Positions 1-10,648 of a stretch of DNA of 18,062 bases are shown here, one piece after another. Every line of letters starts with the position of its first letter. The stretch's first letter is position 1. The notes under the pieces are model-generated. The model did no database searches, had not been told where the DNA came from, and saw only the letters and a program-made list of their open reading frames with translations. The DNA comes from Brachionus koreanus (taxonomy: Eukaryota; Rotifera; Eurotatoria; Ploima; Brachionidae), in NCBI GenBank assembly GCA_016987375.1, contig PJRA01000473.1, positions 1,322,736-1,340,797 on the forward strand, in the 5' to 3' direction. The position numbers were made by a program, and so were the translations under genes.

Positions 1-1124
1 TGAAAAAAAATTATAAAAAAATGATTAAATTTATTGAATAAAAAACAAATAAAGGAAGTTACAAAAGGGGTTCAAAAGACCCCTGCGGTTTTTGAGTGTT
101 AACATTTTATAAAAATCAAACAATTTCTCATAAATATTAATATAACGATGATTTTGTGAAATGTGAAATTGAAATTTGTTACAAAATAGAACAAAAATTA
201 ATGCTAAAAAGATCATATTTTTTTTTCTAAAGGTTTATTTAGTTTTATAAATGCAATATATAGTGCAACATCCAAAGTTGTATCAACAGCAAAAGTCAGT
301 TAATCAATAATCTATGCAAAATGCAATAGGGCCAAATCTGTCAAAATTTGGATTATGCTAAATTCGGAGAGTTTTATCAGAATGCTCTTAATAATAAAAA
401 TATGAATGTTGCACCATATTGCATCTACAGAACTTGATTTTATTATTTGAAAGAAAGATTTTTTAATATTTTGTTTTGTTCTTTAAAACTTAATTTCACA
501 AAACCTACAACTATTAACAATATATAATTAACAGACAAATTTGAACAAGAAATATTATATTCATTTAAAGAACAGCTTAAAATAAGGTCAAGTGTCTTTT
601 TAGAACTATTCAAAATCAATTTCTCTAGAAATAATATTTGCCACATTGCATTACAAAAATTGTGTTTTTTTTATTCTATTTCAAATAGTTAATTAGAATC
701 TTAAAATTTACTTTCATTTTTCGGGTCACAATCAGAATTTGTTTTTTTCTTTAGAAATAAGTTTAAAAATACTTCTAGTCAATTTAAAATTTCCGCTTAA
801 TGCTTGGTGGACACTGAATGTTTTGAAGATCGTGACAAAAAATAGAAATTTTAATTAATTTTCACTTGAGCAAAAATCCATTTAGTTTCTATAGAGATTT
901 TATAGTTGAAAATTTTTGGTCTAGATTTTTCAGAATTTGATATCAAAAAAGGGGCCTCTTCGAAAATTTCAAATGAATCCAAATAAAATTAAATTTCCTT
1001 GGAAATATTTTTAGTTTTTTGTGCTAATCATTTTTTAGCTAAAAATATGACTTAGTTTAGGGAATTTTTTTTTTCTCTTTTAATCCTGATATCTAATTAT
1101 AAAACTTGAAGCAACATAAACAAG
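1..1124. other. AT-rich intergenic region, no convincing gene
   Basis: No open frame here has coding character. The minus-strand open frames near 31-216 and 443-646 are hydrophobic, Lys/Asn/Leu-rich strings typical of random AT-rich DNA. A short frame at about 320-430 encodes roughly 35 residues, but it lies inside the inverted repeat listed separately and has no clear splice partners. Homopolymer T runs are frequent. The stretch presumably includes the promoter of the gene at 1125, but I see no recognisable promoter motif. Confidence 0.6.
251..424. repeat. Short imperfect inverted repeat, possible small MITE or hairpin
   Basis: The left arm at 251-271 begins ATGCAATATATAGTGCAACA. The right arm at 406-424 reads ATGTTGCACCATATTGCAT, which is its reverse complement apart from a 3-versus-1-nt difference in the middle. 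The arms enclose about 135 bp. No clear target-site duplication is visible at the edges, so this could be a decayed miniature inverted-repeat element or simply a foldback. Confidence 0.4.
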
Positions 1125-2456
1125 ATGTCCTCCCGTAATCAGAGTATTTCTAACAACCATTCGATTAGTGATACGTCAAATAAGAATTTTTCAACTAGCA
1201 GTATGAATGATAAGTCTAAATCCAGTATAGCAAAGGTCAAAAATGAAAATTCAGAAGTAAAAATTATTAACAATATTGATGAAACTACTATTGAGCAGGC
1301 AAAAATAGGCCATAGAGAATCATCGTCTGTAAAAAATTTTCCACTCAGCGGACATTTAGAAATAAGTCCAAAAAAGCCTGGAAAAAAAACCTCCTTAACA
1401 TCTTCTGCGGTTTCTTCAATTGACCTGGACATTGGTCAAATTAAAAATCTAAACGATTCAATAAATCTATATCGTGATGATTTTGGCATGCAAGTAAAAG
1501 CAGACACTTTTAATGTTCATTCGACAAAAACTCAAAGCTTAGTTATAAGTAATCCTAGTAATACACATTCAAAATCTGCCAGGCATACTATTAAGGTCAA
1601 AAATTATGAAAAAAACTTGATTAAAAATCTAGTCAATTCAATGAAAAATTTTAGTGTATTTAGTATTTCACCGATTGTATCGCCAATTGATGCAATTGAG
1701 CAATTGAACCAGGATTTTGTTCAAATTTTGAAATGCTATAGCCTAGGGCCCAGAGATGAGCTAAAATGCGGCGTTTGTTGCATAGACAATTTAAATTTTA
1801 AACAAAGTTTCTTTAGTAAACAGCAAATTGAGACTCCTTTACAGTTAAATAAAAGTCAGAGTACTTTGAACCTAAGGGAATTGGCCAACAAAATAAACAC
1901 TTTTAACCCTTTTGAAAATTGTCCTATTTTGGAATCAGACATTAAGTCTCAAAGTGGTTTGAAAAATTTCAAAAGTGATGACTCTTTGTATACGGCTAGT
2001 GAATGCAGCAAGTTAAATGATTCAAATTTAAGTTTAAAACTTAAATATAGATATTTTGAAAATGAGGAACTTGTAAAACAGCAAAATTTTAAGCAGCTTA
2101 AATCAATGTCAGAAATTTCTAATAATTTAGATCTAACATTAAATTCTTCGTCAACAATAAGCTTTATGAACAATTCACATAATACAAATAATTATTCAGG
2201 TATTCATTTTTTTTCCTAAAAATATTTCGATTTTAACTAGCTCTCTAATGTCTTTTTAAATATATGATTTTAAGATGAAAAACTACAAATTTTAGAAAAA
2301 GACAAAAGTGTGCGTATAAAAAATGTAACTAGCAAGCAAAATGAAACAAAAAAAAAAGCTAACTATGATTTTGTTAGGTTCAAACCGTTGCCAGTGTGCA
2401 AAGATCTAAATGGTAACTTAGTGCTTAGTCTAAATTTACCCGAAAGTAGTAAATAA
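1125..2456 (+). CDS. Ser/Asn-rich, probably disordered protein of unknown function (2 exons)
   Basis: I do not recognise this protein. Exon 1 is 1125-2199 and exon 2 is 2296-2456, separated by a 96-bp GT-AG intron. The phase-1 junction codes Glu, and the spliced product is 411 aa ending in ...LPESSK. The unspliced frame would stop at 2219 after intron-derived residues, so the spliced form is preferred: it keeps an open frame for another 53 codons with coding-like composition. The N-terminal ~140 residues are Ser/Asn/Lys-rich and low in hydrophobics. A short Cys cluster (KCGVCC, about residues 215-220) and phosphosite-like Ser runs follow. There is no signal peptide or membrane segment. ATG 1125 follows CAAG. 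An AATAAA overlaps the stop. The frame length supports a real gene; the function is unknown. Confidence 0.7.
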
Positions 2457-2537
2457 ATTAACTATTTGAAGATAATCTAAACTATATTTTTCAATTTGTT
2501 TTTGGTTTTGAATTAATGCGGCTTATCATAAAATAAA
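2452..2537 (+). terminator. Polyadenylation signals of the 1125-2456 gene
   Basis: AATAAA at 2452-2457 overlaps the stop codon TAA (2454-2456), and a second AATAAA lies at 2532-2537. The downstream copy is better placed for 3'-end formation. AATAAA is common by chance in this AT-rich DNA, so the assignment rests on position. Confidence 0.4.
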
Positions 2538-2730
2538 CTAAAATAAAAATTTTAATCTTCTTTTTTAAAAATATTTAAATTTCAAACAAGCTTTAATAAC
2601 GGGCTTTTACGACCAATTTAAAATCTAAATAAATGAATAAAGAGGTTAAGTAAATATCTAATAGCAGTTAGATGATTAGTGTTTTCTTAAATAATTTTTA
2701 ATTGTGTGTCAATAGCCTAGAAAATATTAG

Positions 2731-2748
2731 CTTTTTTTTTTATTTTAG
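2731..2748 (+). promoter_or_regulatory. Strong orphan 3' splice acceptor upstream of the INSC start
   Basis: A pyrimidine tract of mostly T runs into TTTTAG at 2743-2748, 36 nt before ATG 2785. No matching upstream coding exon is evident. It could be the acceptor of a 5'-UTR intron or a spliced-leader trans-splice site. It is one of the best acceptor-like sequences in the window. Confidence 0.45.
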
Positions 2749-2784
2749 TGTACATTTATATTTAGATTTAAAAAAAATAAAGTA

Positions 2785-5700
2785 ATGGCAAATAAAACTT
2801 GTAATTTAAATTCAAACAAAATTAACAGTCAAATTACTAAAGTAAATCAATGCGAATTTAGAAAAAGTACATTGGCAGGCCGATTTAATTCAAGGCCGAT
2901 AAGCGAGCTTCAAAAAAGTACTATGAACAAAAATAAATATTTGCCCAACAAATTCCATTATGTTCATAGCCTAAACGATAGTTGTTTGGCCCAATATTTC
3001 AAGCAATCGATTCAAAAGTATGTGATAAAATGCAATTTTTTTATATCAAGACCTTTATTTTGAATTAATTTGTGTCATTAATCCCAAATCTGTTTGCCTA
3101 AGACTTACAATTAAGGTTCAAATTATACAGTACGAAGCATTTGAAAAGATTAGCCCAAAATTTTGAATAATTTTCGATTTATTTTTTCCTTCTTGAACAC
3201 ACGCTCTAAATTGAACAAACAAAGTGAATGCATACCTTGCATAGCTTTACTTTTCGCTGTAAAAATAACTATTGACACCTAAATGATAGTTTTTGTCTAA
3301 GCAAACTATTCAAATTAGAACTACTTAGTAAATGATTTTTATACCCAGTAGGTTTCTTTTTTCTATCAAAATTTCTTAGAGAATCTTTTTAATATGATCT
3401 CAAATAGGTAAATCCGAAACTTAAACTTTTAAAAGAATAAATGTATAAATAAGTATATTTTTCTAAGTTCTAATTTAACAAACAATAATTCAGTGGTGAA
3501 ATGGCTTCAAGATTTACGCATGATGAGCGAAAATGAATGTTTATGTGTCCTTCAGGCCAAGTCATTGGCAAGCAAAATGGTAAGAATTAGAGATTGAATT
3601 GATGAGTGAATTTTTGATACTTCCTATTTTAGAGTCAATTTAAAATAGAGAAAATCAATATTGCAGAAAATCAACAAGTTTCTTTGCCTGATTTAAATAT
3701 CCACGGTAACAATTTGTTCTTTAATATTGGACGTTTTTTTCTTTAACTATTTTTTAAAATAGAATTTACCGAGTTAGCTTTTCAAAAAAATGATGCAATC
3801 ATTTATGATTTATCAAAAATTATGAAGTAATTGAATAAAATTTTTGATTTTGTAATAAAAACAATTTAGCTAAATTTTTATTTAATTAGATCAGAAAAAA
3901 TTTCATGGCAAAATATTTCCGTTTCTTTGAATAAAATTGTCAACAATATTCAATTAATCGTTGATTTATTCAACAAAATATTCAATTATTCATCAAACAT
4001 GCAGTCAAATTTTCAAATCAAAGATTTAGAAGATTCACTCAGCTCTAAGTTGAATTCAATTAAAAAAATTCTAAACAAGTATTTTTGGTTAAATAAAATA
4101 AACAGAAATTATTATGTTCACATGATATTTTATCTAAATTTTAATTAGAAACTAAGAAAAATTACCGGCAAGAATCAATTAGATATTTAAATACGAATTT
4201 AGCAAAAATTTTTCCTTTATTAGCAAACTATTTTTTATTATTAAAATTAAAGATAAAAATATATTAACAAAAATACATAGTGCAGCATGATATGCTGATC
4301 CTTTTTTACCAAAAATAATTTTTTTTATATAGAATAAAAACGACAAATATTAAACTTAAATAAATAAAACTTAATTAAATTTGGTTATCTTTAATTTTAA
4401 TTTTTTTTAAAAGAAAAGGAAAAATTTCTGTTTAATTTTTTGGTGAAATTCACAATGCTAAAATTTTGTTCTTGTAAAAAAAAAACTTATGTTTTTAACT
4501 TAAGTTTTTTTTTTAAGGAAAAATAAAATTTTCAAATTTGAATTTCTGTTTGAATTTTTAAAATTTCGATTTTAACTCTCAAATTACATTTCATCAACAA
4601 AGAGTATTCTTTAAGTGTCAAAGAAACCAACAATCATAACTTAGAATTAAGCTTTTTGAAAGTTCTTCATGACACATTTCAAAAATATTTTAATTGCATA
4701 ATTCATATTTGTATGAGAAGACAGATCGAAAAACTTGATAAAAACGAAAACCTGGATTCAATTAAAACAACATTGAATCAGATACTTGATATTAGCTTAA
4801 AGAATGAATTTGCTAAAAAAATATTAATTAACGTACATAAATAAATTATTTTTAAATTTAGAATTTAATTTAATTTTTTTCTAGGAAAATGGAATTATTT
4901 GTCTCTTCAATTCATTAAAAAATCCTATTTACAAGGAAATATTAGATTTGCAACTAAGAACACTGAGCATCTTATGTTCTGATATAGACTCGTTGGAAAG
5001 CCTTAAGAAAATTAATTGCTTTAGTATACTAACAGATATTCTTTGTGATGAACAGGCCTCAGAGTGGACCAGAACTGAATGTGCAGGATGTGTTGGTAAT
5101 ATTAAAATATTCAAACAAAGATACACAACTCATAGATATTTAAAGCTCAAATTACATCACCCTATCTGGATTTTTGTGAAAACTTGAATGGATTTCTAGA
5201 CAACATTGAAGATTTAATTCGAGCCCTTACAAGTAAAAATTATTTAACTTATGATCTAATTTTTTTGATATTAAATAAACAAATTTTAGTTTTGTGTCGA
5301 GATTCTAGCGATGTAGAAATTTTTCTCATTGGAACAGCAGCGCTGGCAAATATAACATTTTTGGACAAAGTAGCATGTGAATATTTAAATAGATTCGGGA
5401 CCGCTCAAGTTCTAATTGAAAATTACTACCTAAAACAGTACAATTCAATATTTGTCAAAGATCAAGTAAGACTTGCTGTAAAAATGAAAAAGAAACAATT
5501 TTAAATTATTTAAATTATTAGATAACAACAATATTAGCAAATATGGCACTTTTAGAAAATTGTCGATATGAGATAAGCGAATTTAATGGACTAAACTTGT
5601 TGATTGACTTTTTAAATGAGAGACCTTTGAATTACATGAATTTAGATTCATCCAGAAATTCTATTGAATCTGAATTAAATGCATGCGAAAGAGTTCAGCA

Positions 5701-6266
5701 AAAAGCAGCTATTGCCATCAGTAGATTTTGCAAAGAGCCTAAGTATACAAGTCAGTTAATTGATCTAGGCGGTAAGTTTTTGTTCAATTTTTGAATTAAA
5801 TCAAATAGAATTTTCTAGAATAGACAAAATTTTTATTTTATTTTGATTAATTATCATAAATCTCTGGAGAAATTAAGTAAATAATTAGTTATATTATCAG
5901 TTATCAATACTGCACGATTAAATTCTATTTCAAGCATACATTTTATTTTAATTTATCTGGTATATAATAATTATTCTTCCACTTTAAGTCATTTCCAGGA
6001 TATCGTTTTTATGTCGAAATGCAAATGAAAGAAATAATAGCGATTCTGTATTAGTGGCATGCTTGGTAAGTAAAATTTTCGTTTTCTTTTTTGTTTATAT
6101 TGGATTAATAAATTTGAAATAGGCTGCACTAAGGCAAATAGCTATCTCGTCAGAATCATTAGAAAGTTCAGCTTTGCTAATAGAAGCCGATATTCAACAA
6201 TTGATCAAGCCAAAATCAAATGAATCATTTTTGCAATGTTCATCTAATGAAGAAAGCTATGTTTAG
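2785..6266 (+). CDS. INSC: Inscuteable homologue, cell-polarity and spindle-orientation adaptor (12 exons)
   Basis: Exons: 2785-3017, 3468-3579, 3633-3705, 3763-3826, 3890-4078, 4616-4832, 4885-5095, 5146-5232, 5290-5465, 5522-5771, 5989-6065, 6123-6266. All phases agree, giving 610 aa (human INSC is about 580). Residues 87-109 (VVKWLQDLRMMSENECLCVL...) match the helix by which Inscuteable binds the TPR domain of LGN/Pins. Residues from about 290 form armadillo-like repeats with family-typical segments: LRTLSILCSDID, TAALANITFLDKVACEYL, TILANMALLENC, ACERVQQKAA, NANERNNSDSVLVACLAALR. The C-terminus ESFLQCSSNEESYV ends in a class I PDZ ligand (S-Y-V), as in other Inscuteables that bind Par3/Bazooka. 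The family links Par3-Par6-aPKC to LGN in asymmetric division. Least certain are exon 1 (poorly conserved, Asn/Lys-rich) and the exon 6 acceptor at 4615, where 4651 is a phase-equivalent alternative. Confidence 0.94.
3018..3467 (+). other. INSC intron 1 (450 bp)
   Basis: The donor is AAAA/GTATGT and the acceptor TTTTTCTAAG/T. This pair is the only one I found that keeps phase 2 into the conserved LGN-binding helix; the nearer TTCAG at 3489-3493 would shift frame. The interior is plain AT-rich DNA with nothing recognisable. Confidence 0.6.
4079..4615 (+). other. INSC intron 5 (537 bp) with two foldbacks
   Basis: The donor is AACAA/GTATTT and the chosen acceptor is TTCTTTAAG/T. Inside lie a short perfect hairpin around 4283-4297 (CAGCAT-GAT-ATGCTG) and a longer A/T foldback around 4477-4516, in which A-run plus CTTA faces TAAG plus T-run. 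No coding signal is seen. Confidence 0.5.
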
Positions 6267-6317
6267 ATGTAAATTATAAGTTAAATTGACACTAAAATTA
6301 CTAAAATAATTTTTGTA

Positions 6318-6323
6318 AATAAA
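6318..6323 (+). terminator. Candidate INSC polyadenylation signal
   Basis: An AATAAA hexamer sits 52 nt after the INSC stop codon, a normal position for an animal poly(A) signal. Confidence 0.45.
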
Positions 6324-6382
6324 TTTTAAATTAAATGTTTATCATATAAATTAATTACTCTTGTTTTTTTCTAATAGCATGA

Positions 6383-6493
6383 GAGCAAGCTCTTAATGCT
6401 ATTAATGCTATTGCATGTCTAACATTCTCACAAAAAAAGTCATGTCGCTTAAGCATAAACAACTTTAAAAATTGCTTCATAACAAAAAAGTAA
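6383..6493 (+). pseudogene. Armadillo-like exon relic downstream of INSC
   Basis: A 36-codon open stretch between in-frame stops reads EQALNAINAIACLTFSQKKS at its start. This resembles an armadillo/HEAT helix (ALxALxALACL pattern). A good acceptor, TTTTTTTCTAATAG, ends at 6377, but the reading frame meets a TGA immediately after it, and no donor leads onward. It may be a decayed extra ARM exon, a relic of a duplicated INSC 3' end, or chance. Expression is unknown. Confidence 0.25.
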
Positions 6494-8815
6494 ATAATTT
6501 TATTCAAAAAATTGCTAAAAAAAATAGTTTGGGTTCAAAAAATCGATTAGCATTTGTAAAATCTTCAAAAATTAAAAATAAAAGATCGTAAGCCATCTTA
6601 ATTCGTAAATAATTTTAAAGCAATTATTATCATTGTGCTGAAGCTTAAATTGTTTTTTTTTTTGAAATTGCAACTGAATAAATTTTTTAATTATTGATTT
6701 AAATTTAGAAAGCTAAAATATTTTTTTATTTGTGTTTTGACTGATTAAATTCGGGTTCGATAAATATTTAAGTTTGCCAAAATTACGAAAAAAAATTACA
6801 AGAACTGTTAAAAATATTGAAAAAGAATCTACCTTGTTTATTTCCAAAGTCCTTTTTCGTCATTGCTGTTTGTCATAAATGAAAATATTTAATTAAAATT
6901 CTAGTTAATATTTGATTCTCTTTTCTCTCGTCTATATAAGTCTTAATTTTTGTTTTCATTTGAAAAATGAGTGACAAAAAAAATCAAAAGGGAATGCATC
7001 TATCAAACAGTTTCTAATTCATTTTAAAACCTCTGATGCTATTTTTTACGTCTGTAGATAATATAGTCAATATAGCATAAATTCTAATCAATTTACTCAG
7101 GAAACTCTTAACATATAAATGAAATTATTCTTTAAGCGGGTGTTTGTTGAATTATTACTGTAGAAATTTAATCAATTATTGAAGAAAAAAATATTGCGTA
7201 AGATAACTCTTTCATTTAGAGATCAATTTTCGATTTTGTGAAAATCGGTCCATATATTTTAGTTAATTTGTTATTTTTTGTCGGACAAAAATACATTTAA
7301 AACTAATATTGATGATTTATTCTGTTTTACATAGAATTAATGAATAGGTAATCGATTTTTTAAAAACATACAAAATCTGAAACAGAGAATCTATTCAAAT
7401 GCATTTGTATTTGTGAATTTTTTTAAAACAAATGCATTTTAACCTTTAAATAGAAAAAGGTTAGATTATTAGATTCATATGAAAATAATTATAGTCAAAT
7501 TTTTTGATTCAAATAAAAAAATTTTTATCAATTAAAATAAGTATAAACTTCTAAAGATAACAATCTCTTATTAGCCTTAAACAATAGAAATAAAGGAAGT
7601 ATAGCTAAAAATAAAGATCACTCTAGTTGTCAAGTTATTTAAATTATAATGCAAAGTTATATATTTTATTTATGCTTTTGATTAGACTCAATAAGCTTAG
7701 CCAAGTTAAATTAGATTTTTAAATTAGATTTTATTCTTAATTCAATTCAAATTTATTTTAGTTAAACAAGCATTTTAAAATGATTCGTTTAATAAAAATT
7801 TAGTTTTTTTAAGATAAACAATTTTTGAATGTCTCTTAAAAAAGAAAGATAAATTTAAAATCATTCCTATTTGGATCGTGATTTTAGAAATTTCGAATTT
7901 TTTATGTCATTCATTTAGATTTCTAACATTAATTTAAAATAAATAGAATTCTAGAATAAACTAGACACTCAGTTTTAATTAAAAAAGAATTTATTTATCT
8001 TATGTTAAATTCCGAATGAAATAAGTAATTAAAAAAGTATAAATTGGGATTATTTTTTTAAGTTTATGATCAAATATTAGTAATGTAATTTAAGCTGAAA
8101 AACCAAATTTCAGTTAGAAAAGTTTTAAGTTAATTATTTTCAAGAATCTTATTATAGTTTTACAAAAGACTGACAATGAGACATAAAGTTCTTTGAACAA
8201 AATTAAGCAGAACGGAACTTGTTAAAAATCTTATTAAAATTTCTAATACACTTGGATTGAATTGTTCAAGTTTGATTACATAAACAAAACGCAATTAGAC
8301 TCTATTAATCTAAATTAATAAAATAATAACTTTCTATGCATGCTTTATTTATTTAGTCAAGCAAATAACTTGTTTAAAGAAAAAAATAATTTGCAAAATT
8401 AACTCTTTAGCCATTTAAATAGTATATTAGACTTATAGAATGTATCTATTACTAGAAGATAAACAAACATTAAACGAATGAGATTTTTTTTTAATTACAG
8501 ACTATTTTTTGTTGAAAATTAAAATTTTTTTGATTATCAGAAAGCTCTTCTGAACATATATTTATTTCATTCTTTAATTATTTTTTTTCTTTTTCTATAG
8601 GCTTAAATAATAAAACATAATAATTAAGATCGCAACTACCACTTTATTTTTTTTCTAAGATTAATTAAAAATGACATTAATTTAATCTAAATAGCTTCCT
8701 ATCTATGCTAGTGAGAATCAGTTTTCATTTTTAAAATTTTATTGAATAAAAAAAATTTTTCAATTGTTTGAAATATCTTCCAAATTTTTATATATTTATA
8801 TATATATGTATATTA
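6494..8815. other. 2.3-kb AT-rich gene desert
   Basis: I find no open frame above background, no RNA gene and no transposon signature. One foldback is visible: AAATGCATTTGT at 7397-7408 faces ACAAATGCATTT at 7428-7439. Homopolymer runs and AATAAA/TTTATT motifs are at background level. The right end presumably holds the promoter of the KCTD gene. Confidence 0.55.
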
Positions 8816-8829
8816 GAAATAGTAATTCA

Positions 8830-9603
8830 ATGGCTGAGGATTTAATTGTTGAGTTGAACATTGGCGGAGTATATTATACCACTACAATAAAAACTCTTTG
8901 TCATGAAGCTAATAGTTTGTTCAGTCAAATGTTTGAAGCAAAATCTCAGATTAAAGATTCAAAAAATCGTATATTCATTGATAGAGATGGTCTTCTATTT
9001 CGATATATTTTGGACTATTTGCGAAATAGACAATTAATTTTGCCAGAAAATTTTACTGAAAAAAAGCGCCTTAAATGTGAGGCCGAATTTTACCGATTGC
9101 CCAATATGGTTAAATTAATTGGAGAATCAGAATTGATCAATGGATGTACAGTTAATTCGCTTAGCTTGAAGCCAGAGCGTTTAATAAGTTCAGCACCTAT
9201 ATCTGGCCGAAAAAAAACCTCTAGTGGTTGCATTATTGTTGGATACCGAGGTACTTTCTCAAATGGACGTGATGGTCTAAATGATGTTAAATTTAGGAAA
9301 ATATCAAGAATTTTGGTAAGTGGAAGAGTTCAGTTGTGCCGCGAAGTTTTTGGTGATACGTTAAATGAAAGTAGAGATCCTGATCACGGTGTTAGTGACA
9401 GGTATACTTCAAGATTTTTTCTCAAGCACACTTTTTTAGAGCAGGCATTTGACACATTAGTTGAGTGCAATTTCAAGTTGACTTGTGTGGGAGCTACTGG
9501 AGCTAATCCTTTTTACGACAAAGACAATAAGGCACTTATAGACAATGAAGAGAACAAATGGCTGCATTATAATGAATTTGTGTTTGTAAGAGATTTTAAC
9601 TAA
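8830..9603 (+). CDS. KCTD8/12/16-type BTB protein, putative GABA-B receptor auxiliary subunit (single exon)
   Basis: A 257-aa protein. Residues about 6-97 are a T1/BTB domain, opening VELNIGGVYYTT with the usual DRDGLLFRYILDYLR core. Residues about 133-257 match the H1 domain specific to KCTD8, KCTD12 and KCTD16: GCIIVGYRGTFSNGRD, KFRKISRILVSGR, EVFGDTLNESRDPD, RYTSRFFLKHTFLEQAFD. In vertebrates these proteins form BTB pentamers on the GABA-B2 tail, and H1 captures G-beta-gamma to speed desensitisation. There is no H2 domain, so the architecture is that of KCTD12. ATG 8830 is chosen because family similarity begins directly after it. An in-frame upstream ATG near 8806 lies in a TA repeat and before an AG that may be a splice acceptor. 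The gene is intronless, unlike its neighbours. Confidence 0.93.
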   Translation: MAEDLIVELNIGGVYYTTTIKTLCHEANSLFSQMFEAKSQIKDSKNRIFIDRDGLLFRYILDYLRNRQLILPENFTEKKRLKCEAEFYRLPNMVKLIGESELINGCTVNSLSLKPERLISSAPISGRKKTSSGCIIVGYRGTFSNGRDGLNDVKFRKISRILVSGRVQLCREVFGDTLNESRDPDHGVSDRYTSRFFLKHTFLEQAFDTLVECNFKLTCVGATGANPFYDKDNKALIDNEENKWLHYNEFVFVRDFN

Positions 9604-9979
9604 TTATTTACTCGATAATGTAATCAGTAACTATTAATTGAGTTAATTTAATGTTTTTAGATTCATTTTAGCGATTTTTTTATTTAAGTATGTTTGAAAA
9701 TTTTTAGCCAAATTATTTAATAAATATTTTTTTTTTAATTTTCTATAATGCAAACATTATTTTTGAAAAATCTTGAAATTAGTTATGCTATTAACTTAGA
9801 CAAAATAAAAAAAAATTATTAAAAAATCAATTAATATTTTTTTATTTTATTTTTCTAAAAAAAGGGAATGAATGTCAGAACTGAATCTAAAGCTATTAAT
9901 CAATTAGTTATGAAAATTTTATTAACCAGAGAATTACATAAAGCTGAAAGAACCTTCTTTCACTTTTCAAAAGAACAAC
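9604..9979. other. KCTD 3' flank with polyadenylation signal
   Basis: AT-rich DNA with no gene. AATAAA at 9719-9724, about 115 nt after the KCTD stop, is a plausible poly(A) signal. The right end abuts the inverted-repeat transposon, whose flanking TA begins at 9980. Confidence 0.5.
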
Positions 9980-10648
9980 TACCCGAGGGGACAAAAACAG
10001 GCAAAAAACACTGTTTAAACGCTGTTTAAACGTGAGCGTTTAAACGAAATAAAAACAGACCATAAACGGGGGTAAAACAGCCAGAAAAAAAAATTTATTA
10101 TTTTTGTCTAAAAAAAAGAATAAAGACAAGAATTTAGACAAATTTGGTCATAAATAGTTAAATTAAAATAAAATCTTACATAAAAAAATTCAACATATTT
10201 TTCAAAAATATTGTAAAGTAGTGTGTCTTTTAAGCATTTTTAGGTGTTTAAATAGTGTTAATGAGTGTTTGAGGTGTTTTTTTACAGTTTTTATTATTAA
10301 GAAATATTTTAATTATTATTTTAAAATTAATATTAAATATTAAAACAAATAATTTGATTATTTAAAATCATTCCTGAATAATAAACATGCTTAATTTGTT
10401 TTTGAAATCCTAAAAACGGGATAAAAACAGGCTTAAAATGTATTTGTCGCGTCAAAAAAGGCTTAAAAACTTTCTAAATGAAATATTTTGTTTTGTTTAT
10501 AAAGTGTTTTTCGCTCGTTTTTTTGGCCCAAAAACGCTCACGTTTCAAACGCAAAAAAACAAAGCGAAAACGCCCAAAAAACAGCTACCAAACGCCGTTT
10601 AAACAGCGTTTAAACAGTGTTTTTTGCTTGTTTTTGTCCCCTCGGGTA
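9980..10648. mobile_element. Non-autonomous DNA transposon (MITE-like) with 53-bp terminal inverted repeats
   Basis: The left terminus 9980-10032 and right terminus 10596-10648 are inverted copies with one mismatch over 53 bp. Each starts TACCCGAGGGGACAAAAACA on its own strand (the outermost TA may be the target-site duplication). The terminal repeats contain tandem copies of the palindrome GTTTAAAC: three on the left (about 10013-10045, including the subterminal one) and two on the right. Similarity continues imperfectly inward through a CGCTCACG segment (AAACGTGAGCG left, CGCTCACGTTT right). The ~560-bp interior is AT-rich and encodes no transposase; an open frame at 10478-10708 is an artefact of the repeats. 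A TA duplication would suit Tc1/mariner-like elements, but the CCCGAGG end is not diagnostic, so the superfamily is left open. Confidence 0.85.

Noticed and set aside
31..646. Two minus-strand open frames (61 and 67 codons)
   Set aside because: Short, low-complexity hydrophobic strings expected from AT-rich DNA; no start context, splice sites or family resemblance.
1139..2173. Minus-strand open frames of 97 and 74 codons
   Set aside because: They lie antisense within the 1125 gene and are frame shadows.
3489..3493. TTCAG as acceptor of INSC intron 1
   Set aside because: It gives the wrong phase (immediate frameshift and stop); the AG at 3466-3467 keeps the frame into the conserved helix.
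3927..5504. Several separate short + strand open frames as independent small genes
   Set aside because: They join in phase, through GT-AG introns, into one Inscuteable reading frame; the apparent ends are intron-derived.
6690..6770. tRNA-like T-loop (GGTTCGATAAA) near 6750
   Set aside because: No matching acceptor, D or anticodon arms can be paired upstream; chance match.
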